NCBI GenBank assembly: GCA_052139675.1
Contig: JBKQWE010000071.1
Location: 1-64,000 of the forward strand
DNA length: 64,000 nt
DNA from: JBEKCB01 sp052139675
GTDB lineage: Bacteria; Planctomycetota; Brocadiia; CAIUPP01
Direction of reading: 5' to 3'
Shown here: positions 40,879 through 48,477 of the stretch, one piece after another
Layout of the letters: every line of letters starts with the position of its first letter
Position numbering within the stretch: the stretch's first letter is position 1
Notes under the pieces: model-generated
Told to the model about the DNA's origin: nothing
The model's input: the letters and a program-made list of their open reading frames with translations, nothing else
The model's database searches: none
Translations under genes and position numbers: made by a program

Positions 40879-41838
40879 TCATCCAGGGTAATAGGCGCGG
40901 TACTTCTCCAGCGCCACAGCGATGGCCTCGATAATCTCCAGGGGCACCCCGTCGTCAATTTCGGCCTTGAGCCACAGCCCGCCTTCGGGCGAACCGAGGA
41001 TTTCGACAGCTTCGCGCACGTGGGCATCAATGTCGGCGGGAGTGCAGAAGGGGAAAAGCTGTCGGTCGAGGTCGAGATCAACACAGACCTTGCCTTTGCA
41101 GACACGCGCCAGGTTGTCCAAGCCGTTGGCGCGGAACTGAGGGTTGATGACGTTGACGCCGCATTCGATGAGGTCGGGGATGATCTCGTAGATGTGACCG
41201 TCGCTATGCATGTAAACGGGGTGTCCGGCGGCGCGGCAGAGACCGTAAATCTTCGCGTAGCAGGGTTTGAGATACTTGCGCCATATGGCCGGGCTGATGG
41301 GCAGGGCGTGCTGGGTGCCGAGGTCGTCGCCCAAGATTATCATCTCGCCGGGCTTTTTCTCTGCGAGGGCGATCTGCACCTGCCGCAGGTTGTATTCCAG
41401 AACGATGGCGATGAGTTTCCGCAGCTCCGGCGGTTCCTCGGCGAAGTCGAGCATCGCCTCTTCATAGCCGCGCAGGTCGGTCAACCGGAGGAACATGAAC
41501 CCGTGCGGCAGGCCGATGTCCTCGGTGGGCGCGCTGAGCCGGTTCACATCCTCGCGCCGGGGAACCGGGTGACCGGTGACAATGGCCTCGTGACCGTGAT
41601 AGACATTGCTCCAGACGCACCCCCAGCCGTCCACGTGGGTCCCGGCGGCATATCGCGGCATGCCCACGGCATCATAGTCGCGCGGCCCCTGCCGTGTGCC
41701 GAAAAGCAGCGGATGGCGCCGCGCGATCTCATCCAGCTTCTCTCGGTACTTCATCCATGCCGCCGGAAGGATGCCCATGCTCACGGGGATAAACTGCGGC
41801 CTGGCAAAGTTCATCGCCTTGTCGTGATCGTTACTCAT
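40879..41838 (-). CDS. URO-D-like protein (corrinoid-methyltransferase superfamily)
   Basis: A 319-residue protein with the uroporphyrinogen decarboxylase / MtaA-CmuA TIM-barrel pattern: F-I-P-V-S-M-G, G-D-D-L-G-T-Q in the middle, H-S-D-G-H-I (Zn-ligand-like His) and a N-P-Q-F segment. It lacks the N-terminal arginines of true haem-biosynthesis HemE, so a methyltransferase role or loss of that activity is more likely. Such proteins are often encoded with sugar-degradation genes in planctomycete-like genomes, where their substrate is unknown. It has its own promoter, shared in sequence with the heparinase-like gene. Confidence 0.78.
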   Translation of the reverse strand: MSNDHDKAMNFARPQFIPVSMGILPAAWMKYREKLDEIARRHPLLFGTRQGPRDYDAVGMPRYAAGTHVDGWGCVWSNVYHGHEAIVTGHPVPRREDVNRLSAPTEDIGLPHGFMFLRLTDLRGYEEAMLDFAEEPPELRKLIAIVLEYNLRQVQIALAEKKPGEMIILGDDLGTQHALPISPAIWRKYLKPCYAKIYGLCRAAGHPVYMHSDGHIYEIIPDLIECGVNVINPQFRANGLDNLARVCKGKVCVDLDLDRQLFPFCTPADIDAHVREAVEILGSPEGGLWLKAEIDDGVPLEIIEAIAVALEKYRAYYPG

Positions 41839-41917
41839 TCAGACTCCAAGGACTCCCAGGTCTACCCGGAATTTCGGACGGCCGCGGTCCACAGAATGGC
41901 CAGCCAGCAAACCTCGG

Positions 41918-41946
41918 ATTCTGACCCTCGGAATCCCACTTGTCAA
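41918..41946 (-). promoter_or_regulatory. Promoter of the URO-D-like gene
   Basis: On the minus strand, TTGACA (41941-41946) and CAGAAT (41918-41923) are 17 bases apart, about 80 bases upstream of the start codon at 41838, as for the heparinase-like gene. Confidence 0.75.
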
Positions 41947-42082
41947 GGAGAATCCGCGCGGCCAAAGAGCCGCTTCTCAGGTCTCCAGGGATATTTTTGC
42001 GCTGCAAGTTATGTACTTGGCAGGAGATACGTTGGAGAAGCGCCGTCGTCGGCAGTTATGCCAGTAGTGGAAAAAGCGAGTG

Positions 42083-42106
42083 GGGGCATTTTAAGTCCGA
42101 TGCCCC
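42083..42106. repeat. Anticodon-arm-like hairpin, possible attachment-site remnant
   Basis: A hairpin with stem GGGGCAT / ATGCCCC around TTTAAGTCCG. The core ATTTTAAGTCCGAT (42088-42101) is identical to the centre of the tRNA-Leu attachment repeat. It lies at the end of the gap 41839-42121, which holds no other gene. It could be a secondary integration site or chance similarity. Confidence 0.4.
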
Positions 42107-42121
42107 TTCGGCCTCTGCAAT

Positions 42122-43738
42122 TCAGGAATAGAATTCCTGGCGCAATTGTCTGATGCGCGCATCGGCCAGGTATTCGTCATACGTGGTGTTAACCCTGTTG
42201 ATGATGCCCCTCGGCGTGATCTCGATGATGCGGTTCGCGATGGTCTGAACCAGCTCGTGGTCATGCGATGAGATGAGAAGGGTTCCTTTGAAACGCTTCA
42301 ACCCCTCGTTGAGCGCGGTGATGGACTCGAGGTCCAGGTGATTGGTCGGCTCGTCGAGGATGACCACGTTCGGCTTCATGAGCATCATGCGCGAGAGCAT
42401 GCAGCGAACCTTTTCGCCGCCGGAAAGAACGTTGACGGCCTTCTGCGACTCTTCCCCTGAGAAAAGCACTTTGCCCAAAAAGCCGCGAATGAACGACTCG
42501 CTTTTGTCTTCGGAATATTGGCGGAGCCAGTCCATCATGTTGAGCGGGGCGTTGAAGTAGGCCGCATTGTCTTTCGGGAAATAGGCGCGTTTGGTCGAAA
42601 AGCCCCATTTGAACGTCCCCGCGTCAGCCTCAATTTCGCCCATGAGGATCTGGAACAGCTTCGTCCTGGCCAGTTCATACGGGCCGACAAAGGCGACCTT
42701 CTCCCCTTTTTCGAGTGTGAAGGCCAGGTTGCTGAACATCACCTGCCCGTCCACGGATTTAGACAACCCGTCAACGCTGAGAAGGTCGTTGCCCGCCTCG
42801 CGCTCTTGTTCAAAATGGACGTACGGGTATTTTCGGGAGGAGGGCTCGATATCCTCGATGGTGAGCTTGTCGAGCAACTTCTGCCGGCTGGTGGCCTGCT
42901 TGGCCTTGGAGAGGTTGGCCCCGAACCGCGCGACGAATTCCTGAAGTTCTTTGCGGCGCTCCGCGAGCTTCTTGTTCGTCTGGCTGCGCTGCTGGGCGGC
43001 CAGCCGGCTGGACTCGCTCCAGAACGTGTAATTGCCGGAATGCATCTTGATCTTGCTGTAATCTATGTCCGCGATATGCGTGCAGACGTTGTCGAGAAAA
43101 TGGCGGTCGTGCGAGACCACGATGGCCGTGTTCTCGAATCTCGAGAGGAATTCTTCGAGCCACAGGCAGGTCTCGACGTCGAGGTGGTTCGTCGGCTCGT
43201 CGAGGAGAAGGATATCCGGATTGCCGAAGAGCGCCTGGGCCAGAAGGACGCGCACCTTGAACCGGCCTTCGAGCTGGCTCATCTGAAGCGCGTGCATTTC
43301 CGCCGGAACCCCGAGATCGGCCAGCAGTTTGGAGGCGTCCGCTTCCGCATTCCAGCCGCCCATTTCCGCAAACTCGCCTTCGAGCTCGGAAACGCGCAGG
43401 CCGTCCGCGTCAGAAAAGTCCGGTTTGGCGCAGATCGCATCCTTTTCCCTCATCAGATCGTAAAGTCTTTTGTGCCCCATGATGACCGTCGTCAGGACGG
43501 AATACGCGTCGAACGCGAACTGGTCCTGCTTGAGGACCGACAGTCGCTTGCCTTTCGCGACGGAGACCTCGCCTGCGGTCGAGTCAATCTCTCCGGAGAG
43601 GATATTGAGGAACGTGGATTTGCCCGAACCATTGGCGCCGATGAGGCCGTAGCAATTGCCGGGGGAGAAGATGATGTTGACCTCGGAAAAGAGTTTCCGC
43701 TGGCCGAATTGCAGCGACACATTGCTGACGGTGATCAT
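42122..43738 (-). CDS. ABC-F family ATPase (YbiT-like)
   Basis: A 538-residue cytosolic protein with two ABC ATPase domains and no membrane segment, as in ribosome-associated ABC-F factors. Domain 1 has Walker A (G-A-N-G-S-G-K-S-T) and Walker B (I-L-L-L-D-E-P-T-N-H-L-D). The linker region has the coiled, basic P-tI-like helices (about 240-300). Domain 2 has L-S-G-G-E-K-V-R and Walker B (V-V-I-L-D-E-P-T-N-H-L-D), but its Walker A is degenerate (G-P-Y-E-L-A-R-T-K), lacking the GK(S/T). It probably acts in translation; the substrate is the ribosome rather than transport. Strong promoter at 43881-43910. Confidence 0.9.
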   Translation of the reverse strand: MITVSNVSLQFGQRKLFSEVNIIFSPGNCYGLIGANGSGKSTFLNILSGEIDSTAGEVSVAKGKRLSVLKQDQFAFDAYSVLTTVIMGHKRLYDLMREKDAICAKPDFSDADGLRVSELEGEFAEMGGWNAEADASKLLADLGVPAEMHALQMSQLEGRFKVRVLLAQALFGNPDILLLDEPTNHLDVETCLWLEEFLSRFENTAIVVSHDRHFLDNVCTHIADIDYSKIKMHSGNYTFWSESSRLAAQQRSQTNKKLAERRKELQEFVARFGANLSKAKQATSRQKLLDKLTIEDIEPSSRKYPYVHFEQEREAGNDLLSVDGLSKSVDGQVMFSNLAFTLEKGEKVAFVGPYELARTKLFQILMGEIEADAGTFKWGFSTKRAYFPKDNAAYFNAPLNMMDWLRQYSEDKSESFIRGFLGKVLFSGEESQKAVNVLSGGEKVRCMLSRMMLMKPNVVILDEPTNHLDLESITALNEGLKRFKGTLLISSHDHELVQTIANRIIEITPRGIINRVNTTYDEYLADARIRQLRQEFYS

Positions 43739-43880
43739 GTCTCGACGCCTCAGGGTTAAAGTGCTTGCGGCGAAGTGGAACAGGTCGCGACCCGGAAGGA
43801 TTGCGTCGCGCAGCCGAAGGGCGTCATCAGCGCTCGCGGCATCCCGCCAACTGCGATCATCGAACGCATCGCGTCATTTC

Positions 43881-43910
43881 ATTATAGACTGCGCCGATGG
43901 AGAGCGTCAA
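43881..43910 (-). promoter_or_regulatory. Promoter of the ABC-F gene
   Basis: On the minus strand, TTGACG (43905-43910) and consensus TATAAT (43881-43886) are 18 bases apart. The leader to the start codon at 43738 is about 135 bases. The rest of the gap up to 44088 shows no gene. Confidence 0.7.
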
Positions 43911-44088
43911 ATGTGCCGGGCACGCTTCCGCGATGCAATCATTCTCTTGCAGGCCTCCATGAAGGGCGGAGTTCCTCTTGACTCAGTTCCGCCTACAGAC
44001 GCGCTGTTGGACATTGCACGGCGCGCAGGTTACAGTACCGCAATCGGTCGGTGAGGGCTTGGTCAATTCAGGATAGGAGCGCAGGCAC

Positions 44089-45645
44089 ATGAGAACGACT
44101 CTGAGGCCGGTGGGTGTGACCTTGGCGGCGGTGGTGGGGCTGGCGGCCGTGCTCGGGACGGGTTCGACGGCGTCGGCGCAGGAAGAGCGCACGCCGGATG
44201 CCCTCTTCCAGCAGATCCTCCGCGAAACCACGGCGACCATCGCCAAGGACGGCGCCGGCGAGCTGTTCGGCTGGAACGTCAACTACTACGCCGGCGGCTT
44301 CGTATCGGGCTACCAGCGCACGAAGGACACCGCCTGGCTCGATGGCGCGCAGAAGGTCTTCGAGTACTGCATCGGCAAGATGCGCGCCGGCCCCGATGGC
44401 TACAAGGGGTGGATCGGCGAGGACCAGACCGACCGCGGCACCTGGGCGGACACGCACGTGGGCGATGCGATCATCGTCGCCCACATGCTGAGTTTTTCCG
44501 AGCTCGTCCTGAAAGACCCCGAGCTGAAGAAGAAGTACGGCGACGCCGCCCAGAAGTACGTGGACCTGGCCAGGCGCGATCTCTTCGAGAAGTGGGAGAA
44601 GCGCGGCACCTGGAAGGAAGACCGCGCCTGGGGTTGCTACGTCGCCTGGGACATGAACTGCACGCAGGCCCACCCCGATGTCTGGAAGAAGGACACGCAG
44701 CCGTGCATCAACCTGCCGTTCAACAAGAACAACAGCCTGGGCGTCTGCGCCCTCCGCCTCTACCGCATCACCGGCGATGAGAAATGGCGCGACCGCGCCT
44801 TCAAGATCTTCGCGTTCACCAAGAGCCGCTTCCAGCTCGTGGACGAAGAGGGCTTCAGCTACTACAACTGGGATTACTGGGAAGCCTTCGGCCCCGAGAG
44901 CGTGGACTTGGCCAAGCACGACACGCGCCACTGGATGAACGTGCACCCCGGCCGGCCCTATGCCGCCGGCGAGGTCGGCCAGATGGTCGAGGCCTACAAC
45001 ACCGGCATCGTATTCGACAAGACCGACATCGAGCGGTTCATCAATACCAATCTCAAGATCATGTGGAACGGCGACAAGGCCAACCCGCACTACTCGAATT
45101 CCAACTGGAAGCTCCCCATGCCGCTCGGGCCCGATGGCAAGCCGCTCCCGCCCGAGGTCAACAGCGCCGCCGCTCGGCTCTGGACCGGCCTGTCGCAGTT
45201 CAGCCAGGAGATCCGGGACCTCGAGGGCGGCCGCGGACGCGGACGCCGCCCGGCGGCCGATCGCCCAGTCACCTTCGACCGTCTCTACTGCGCGGAGAAG
45301 GACGCGAAAGTCTTCGACTGGCCCTACTATCATTCCTGCAAGAGCCTGACGGTCGCCGCCGTCCTGCCCAGCATCGTCCGGAAGGGCAACTCGGCCATCC
45401 TCCTGTGCAAGGCGCGCATCCCGCAGGACCCCTTCGAGATCGCCCTCTGCAGCGCGGACGGCAAGGAGAAAATCCTGGTCATCCATCAGGGCAAGATTGA
45501 CGGCGGCCTGGATGGGCACGCGGGCATCTTCATCCTGCCGTGGGATCCGGCCTCCAGCAAGGATAAGGCGCTGAGCGGCGATTACCGCATCCGCTGGACG
45601 GGCGTGGACGGCTACCGCGAGTTCCCCATCACCATCACGGAGTAA
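44089..45645 (+). CDS. Secreted (alpha/alpha)-barrel-like protein of unknown activity
   Basis: A 518-residue protein with a signal peptide (L-A-A-V-V-G-L-A-A-V-L-G-T-G-S-T-A-S-A) and a helical body rich in Trp and Tyr: W-N-V-N-Y-Y-A-G-G-F, G-T-W-A-D-T-H-V-G-D-A, F-S-Y-Y-N-W-D-Y-W-E, G-E-V-G-Q-M-V-E-A-Y-N-T-G-I-V-F-D-K-T-D-I. Several of these segments resemble the central domain of the giant protein at 14010. The fold is probably an (alpha/alpha)6 barrel as in many glycoside hydrolases and lyases. No catalytic pair can be assigned. The C-terminal 130 residues are beta-rich. AGGAG lies nine bases before the ATG. The GH1 gene follows after seven bases. Confidence 0.8.
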   Translation: MRTTLRPVGVTLAAVVGLAAVLGTGSTASAQEERTPDALFQQILRETTATIAKDGAGELFGWNVNYYAGGFVSGYQRTKDTAWLDGAQKVFEYCIGKMRAGPDGYKGWIGEDQTDRGTWADTHVGDAIIVAHMLSFSELVLKDPELKKKYGDAAQKYVDLARRDLFEKWEKRGTWKEDRAWGCYVAWDMNCTQAHPDVWKKDTQPCINLPFNKNNSLGVCALRLYRITGDEKWRDRAFKIFAFTKSRFQLVDEEGFSYYNWDYWEAFGPESVDLAKHDTRHWMNVHPGRPYAAGEVGQMVEAYNTGIVFDKTDIERFINTNLKIMWNGDKANPHYSNSNWKLPMPLGPDGKPLPPEVNSAAARLWTGLSQFSQEIRDLEGGRGRGRRPAADRPVTFDRLYCAEKDAKVFDWPYYHSCKSLTVAAVLPSIVRKGNSAILLCKARIPQDPFEIALCSADGKEKILVIHQGKIDGGLDGHAGIFILPWDPASSKDKALSGDYRIRWTGVDGYREFPITITE

Positions 45646-45652
45646 GCGCGAA

Positions 45653-47071
45653 TTGGCTAAGAGCAACATCGAGTTCCCCAAGTCGTTCCTGTTCGGCGCG
45701 GCCACCGCGGCCTATCAGATCGAAGGCGCGGCTCGCGAGGATGGCCGGGGAGAGTCCATCTGGGACCGCTTCTCCCACAAGAGCGGGACCATCAAGAACG
45801 GCGATACCGGCGACGTGGCCTGCGACAGCTATCACCGCGTGGACGAAGACATCGCCCTGATGAAGAACACGGGCCTTCAGGCCTACCGGTTCAGCATTGC
45901 CTGGCCGCGGGTTGTCCCCGACGGCGACGGCGCGGTGAATCCCAAAGGCCTGGACTGGTACTCGCGTTTCGTGGACAAGCTGCTGGCCGCCGGCATCCGG
46001 CCCTTCGCCACGCTGTATCACTGGGACCTGCCGCAGGCGCTCGAGGACAAGTACGGCGGCTGGCGCAGCCGCAAGACGAGCGAGGCGTTTGGGCGGTACG
46101 CGGAGGCCGTCGTTCGGCGCCTGGGCGACCGCATCAAGGACTGGATGCCGATCAACGAGATGCCCGCCGTCATCGTCGCCGGCTATGGCTGGGGCCGTCA
46201 CGCGCCCGGCATTGTCGAGACCCGCGCCGGCCTCAACCGCATCCAGCACAACGTTCTGCTGGCCCATGGCTGCGGCGTCCGCGCCGTCCGCGAGCACGGG
46301 CCGCGCGGCTGCCGGGTCGGCACCGCGCTCAACCCGCGCTGCTATGTCCCCCTGTGCGAGAGCAAGCCCGACCACGTCGAAGCCGCCGCGAAGGCCTTCG
46401 CCCATTTCAACGGTCCCATCCTCGACAGCATCACGTTCGGCCGCTACCCCGAGAAGTGGATCGCCGGACTCGGCGCCGATGCTCCGGCCGTCGAACCGGG
46501 CGACATGGAACTGATCTCCTCGAAGTGCGACTTCATCGGCCTGAACATCTACAGCGGCTCATACGTCCGCCCGCCGTCGGAAGTTCCCGGCGCGAAGGCC
46601 ATCCCGCCCGGCAACCTGGGGATTCCGAGCCTCGCCCTCGACCCGACAACGGCCGATGGATTCCTCGAAATCGCCATGCCCGCAGGCTATCCCAAGGCCG
46701 GCGGCATCAACCTGCTTCCCCAGGCCATTTACTGGGGCGTACGGCATGCCGTGCAGGTCTACGGCTGCAAGAAGGTCTACATCACCGAGAATGGCTGCGG
46801 CTTGCAGGACCAGGTGGTCAACGGCGAAGTGCAGGACCTGGAACGCGTCCTGTACTATCGCCTGCATCTCCAGTCCGCGGCGCGGGCCGTGGCGGAGAAA
46901 CTGCCGCTCAAGGGCTACTTCATCTGGTCGCTGCTGGACAACTTCGAGTGGAGCGCGGGCTACAGCGAGCGGTGCGGCTTCCACTACGTGGACTACGCCA
47001 CCCAGAAGCGCATCCCGAAATTCAGCGCCCAATACTACGCCGCCTGCATCGCCGCTCGGCGCGTGGTGTAG
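45653..47071 (+). CDS. Family 1 glycoside hydrolase (beta-glucosidase-like)
   Basis: A 472-residue GH1 enzyme of the usual length, without signal peptide, so cytosolic. It begins at TTG 45653, seven bases after the previous stop; the N-terminal signature F-L-F-G-A-A-T-A-A-Y-Q-I-E-G-A is present. The acid/base Glu lies in P-I-N-E-M-P (most homologues have NEP) and the nucleophile Glu in Y-I-T-E-N-G. S-L-L-D-N-F-E-W near the end is typical. It would hydrolyse beta-glycosides. The NEM variant is conservative at the catalytic glutamate but unusual at the third residue. Confidence 0.9.
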   Translation: MAKSNIEFPKSFLFGAATAAYQIEGAAREDGRGESIWDRFSHKSGTIKNGDTGDVACDSYHRVDEDIALMKNTGLQAYRFSIAWPRVVPDGDGAVNPKGLDWYSRFVDKLLAAGIRPFATLYHWDLPQALEDKYGGWRSRKTSEAFGRYAEAVVRRLGDRIKDWMPINEMPAVIVAGYGWGRHAPGIVETRAGLNRIQHNVLLAHGCGVRAVREHGPRGCRVGTALNPRCYVPLCESKPDHVEAAAKAFAHFNGPILDSITFGRYPEKWIAGLGADAPAVEPGDMELISSKCDFIGLNIYSGSYVRPPSEVPGAKAIPPGNLGIPSLALDPTTADGFLEIAMPAGYPKAGGINLLPQAIYWGVRHAVQVYGCKKVYITENGCGLQDQVVNGEVQDLERVLYYRLHLQSAARAVAEKLPLKGYFIWSLLDNFEWSAGYSERCGFHYVDYATQKRIPKFSAQYYAACIAARRVV

Positions 47072-47093
47072 AGGAGAAGCAGAGGGTCTGAGA

Positions 47094-48341
47094 ATGAGCA
47101 CTGGAAAACAAGCCAGAGAGCGCAAGAACAAGCCGAAGCAAAGGGCGCGATCAGCGGCGCCGTGGCCGGTGACTTGTGTGTCGCCGGAAGAGATCGGCTT
47201 GAGCGCCGGCCGGCTCGGCCGCGTGGACGAGATGGTGCGCCGGTGGGTGGATGAGGGAACTGTGGCCGGCGCCGTCACCCTGGTGTGCCGGCGCGGGCGG
47301 ATCGGCCACCTGGCCTGCCACGGTTATCTGGACCTGGAGAGCCGCCGGCCGATGCGCGAGGACGCGATCTTCCGCATCTACTCAATGACCAAGATCGTCA
47401 CCAGTGTCGCCGTCTTGATGCTTCTCGAAGAAGGGCGGTTCCTTCTGGGCGATGACGTATCGCGATTCATCCCCGAGTTCAAGGATCTGCGCGTGGCCGT
47501 CACCGGCGCCGACGGCAAACCGGAACTGATCCGGCCGCGCCGGGAAGTGACCCTGCACGATCTGCTGACGCACACGGGCGGTTTGACGTACGAAGGCTGT
47601 AAAGAGGCTGTGGCCTACGGCAAGACGCTGCAGCAATTCGTCGCCGACTTCTGCAAAATACCTCTTTGCCGTCATCCGGGCGAGGCGTGGAACTACAGCG
47701 CCTCGGCCGATGTTCTCGGGCGCGTGATTGAAGTCGTGACGGGCCAGGCATTCGACGTTTTTCTTCAAGAGCGGATTTTCGCGCCTCTGGGCATGACCGA
47801 CACCGCTTTCTGGGTGCCGCCCGAGAAACGCGACCGGTTCGCCGCCATGTACAAGCCCGGAGCGGATGGCCGGCTGGAGGCCTGCGACGATTTGCCGAGC
47901 CTCCCCGACCGAAAGACGGCGCCGTACACCGAACCGCCCGCCTTTCTGAGCGGGGGCGGCGGGCTGGTCTCGACCACCTCCGATTTCCTGCGTTTCGGCC
48001 TCATGCTGCTGGGCGGCGGCCAATGGAACGGCGTGCGCCTGCTGAGCCGCAAGACGGTCGAGTTGATGACCGCCGATCACCTGCCGGCCGGCCATCCTCC
48101 GATCCAGCCTTACGGATTCGGCTTCGGCCTGGGAGTGTCCGTCGTGCGCCGGCTCGGCGAACTCCGCAAACTCGGCTCCATCGGCGAGTTCGGCTGGGGC
48201 GGCGCCGCGTGCACCCAGTTGTGGATTGACCCTGTCGAGGACATGATTCCAATAATCATGCTCCAGTACATGCCCGTTTCAAGTGGGGGTCTCGTCACGG
48301 ACCTTTTCAAACATCTGGCCTACCAGGCGATCAACGACTGA
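47094..48341 (+). CDS. Beta-lactamase-family serine hydrolase (class C-like / EstB-like)
   Basis: A 415-residue protein with the class C beta-lactamase/DD-peptidase/esterase fold. S-M-T-K supplies the active-site Ser-x-x-Lys, Y-S-A-S the Tyr-x-(Ser/Asn), and W-G-G-A-A-C-T the third motif in place of KTG. L-T-H-T-G-G-L-T and G-G-G-G-L-V-S-T-T-S-D are typical. No signal peptide is apparent; the first 25 residues are basic. It is probably an esterase or amidase rather than a resistance enzyme. Start ATG 47094, about 22 bases after the GH1 stop. Confidence 0.87.
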   Translation: MSTGKQARERKNKPKQRARSAAPWPVTCVSPEEIGLSAGRLGRVDEMVRRWVDEGTVAGAVTLVCRRGRIGHLACHGYLDLESRRPMREDAIFRIYSMTKIVTSVAVLMLLEEGRFLLGDDVSRFIPEFKDLRVAVTGADGKPELIRPRREVTLHDLLTHTGGLTYEGCKEAVAYGKTLQQFVADFCKIPLCRHPGEAWNYSASADVLGRVIEVVTGQAFDVFLQERIFAPLGMTDTAFWVPPEKRDRFAAMYKPGADGRLEACDDLPSLPDRKTAPYTEPPAFLSGGGGLVSTTSDFLRFGLMLLGGGQWNGVRLLSRKTVELMTADHLPAGHPPIQPYGFGFGLGVSVVRRLGELRKLGSIGEFGWGGAACTQLWIDPVEDMIPIIMLQYMPVSSGGLVTDLFKHLAYQAIND

Positions 48342-48355
48342 ACCCAATCGTTAAG

Positions 48356-48383
48356 TTGACAGAAACCGCTGGAAGGCTAGAAT
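48356..48383 (+). promoter_or_regulatory. Promoter of the secreted unknown protein gene
   Basis: TTGACA (48356-48361) and TAGAAT (48378-48383) are 16 bases apart on the plus strand, about 95 bases upstream of the start codon at 48478. Confidence 0.7.
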
Positions 48384-48477
48384 GTCGCTTATGGGAGTTT
48401 CCTGCTCGCGCGGGACGGTTTATCCCGAACTGGGCGAACCGGCCGGCGCGGCACGCAGAAGGGAAAGGAGACAGGTC

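Noticed and set aside
40879..41838. Haem-biosynthesis uroporphyrinogen decarboxylase
   Set aside because: The N-terminal substrate-binding arginine motif of HemE is not visible and no haem genes are nearby.
44068..45705. A 545-codon minus-strand frame
   Set aside because: It is antisense to the secreted barrel-like protein, which has a signal peptide and ribosome site.
47094..48341. Antibiotic-resistance beta-lactamase
   Set aside because: The fold is right, but there is no signal peptide, the third motif is not KTG, and the context is sugar metabolism; an esterase-like role fits better.
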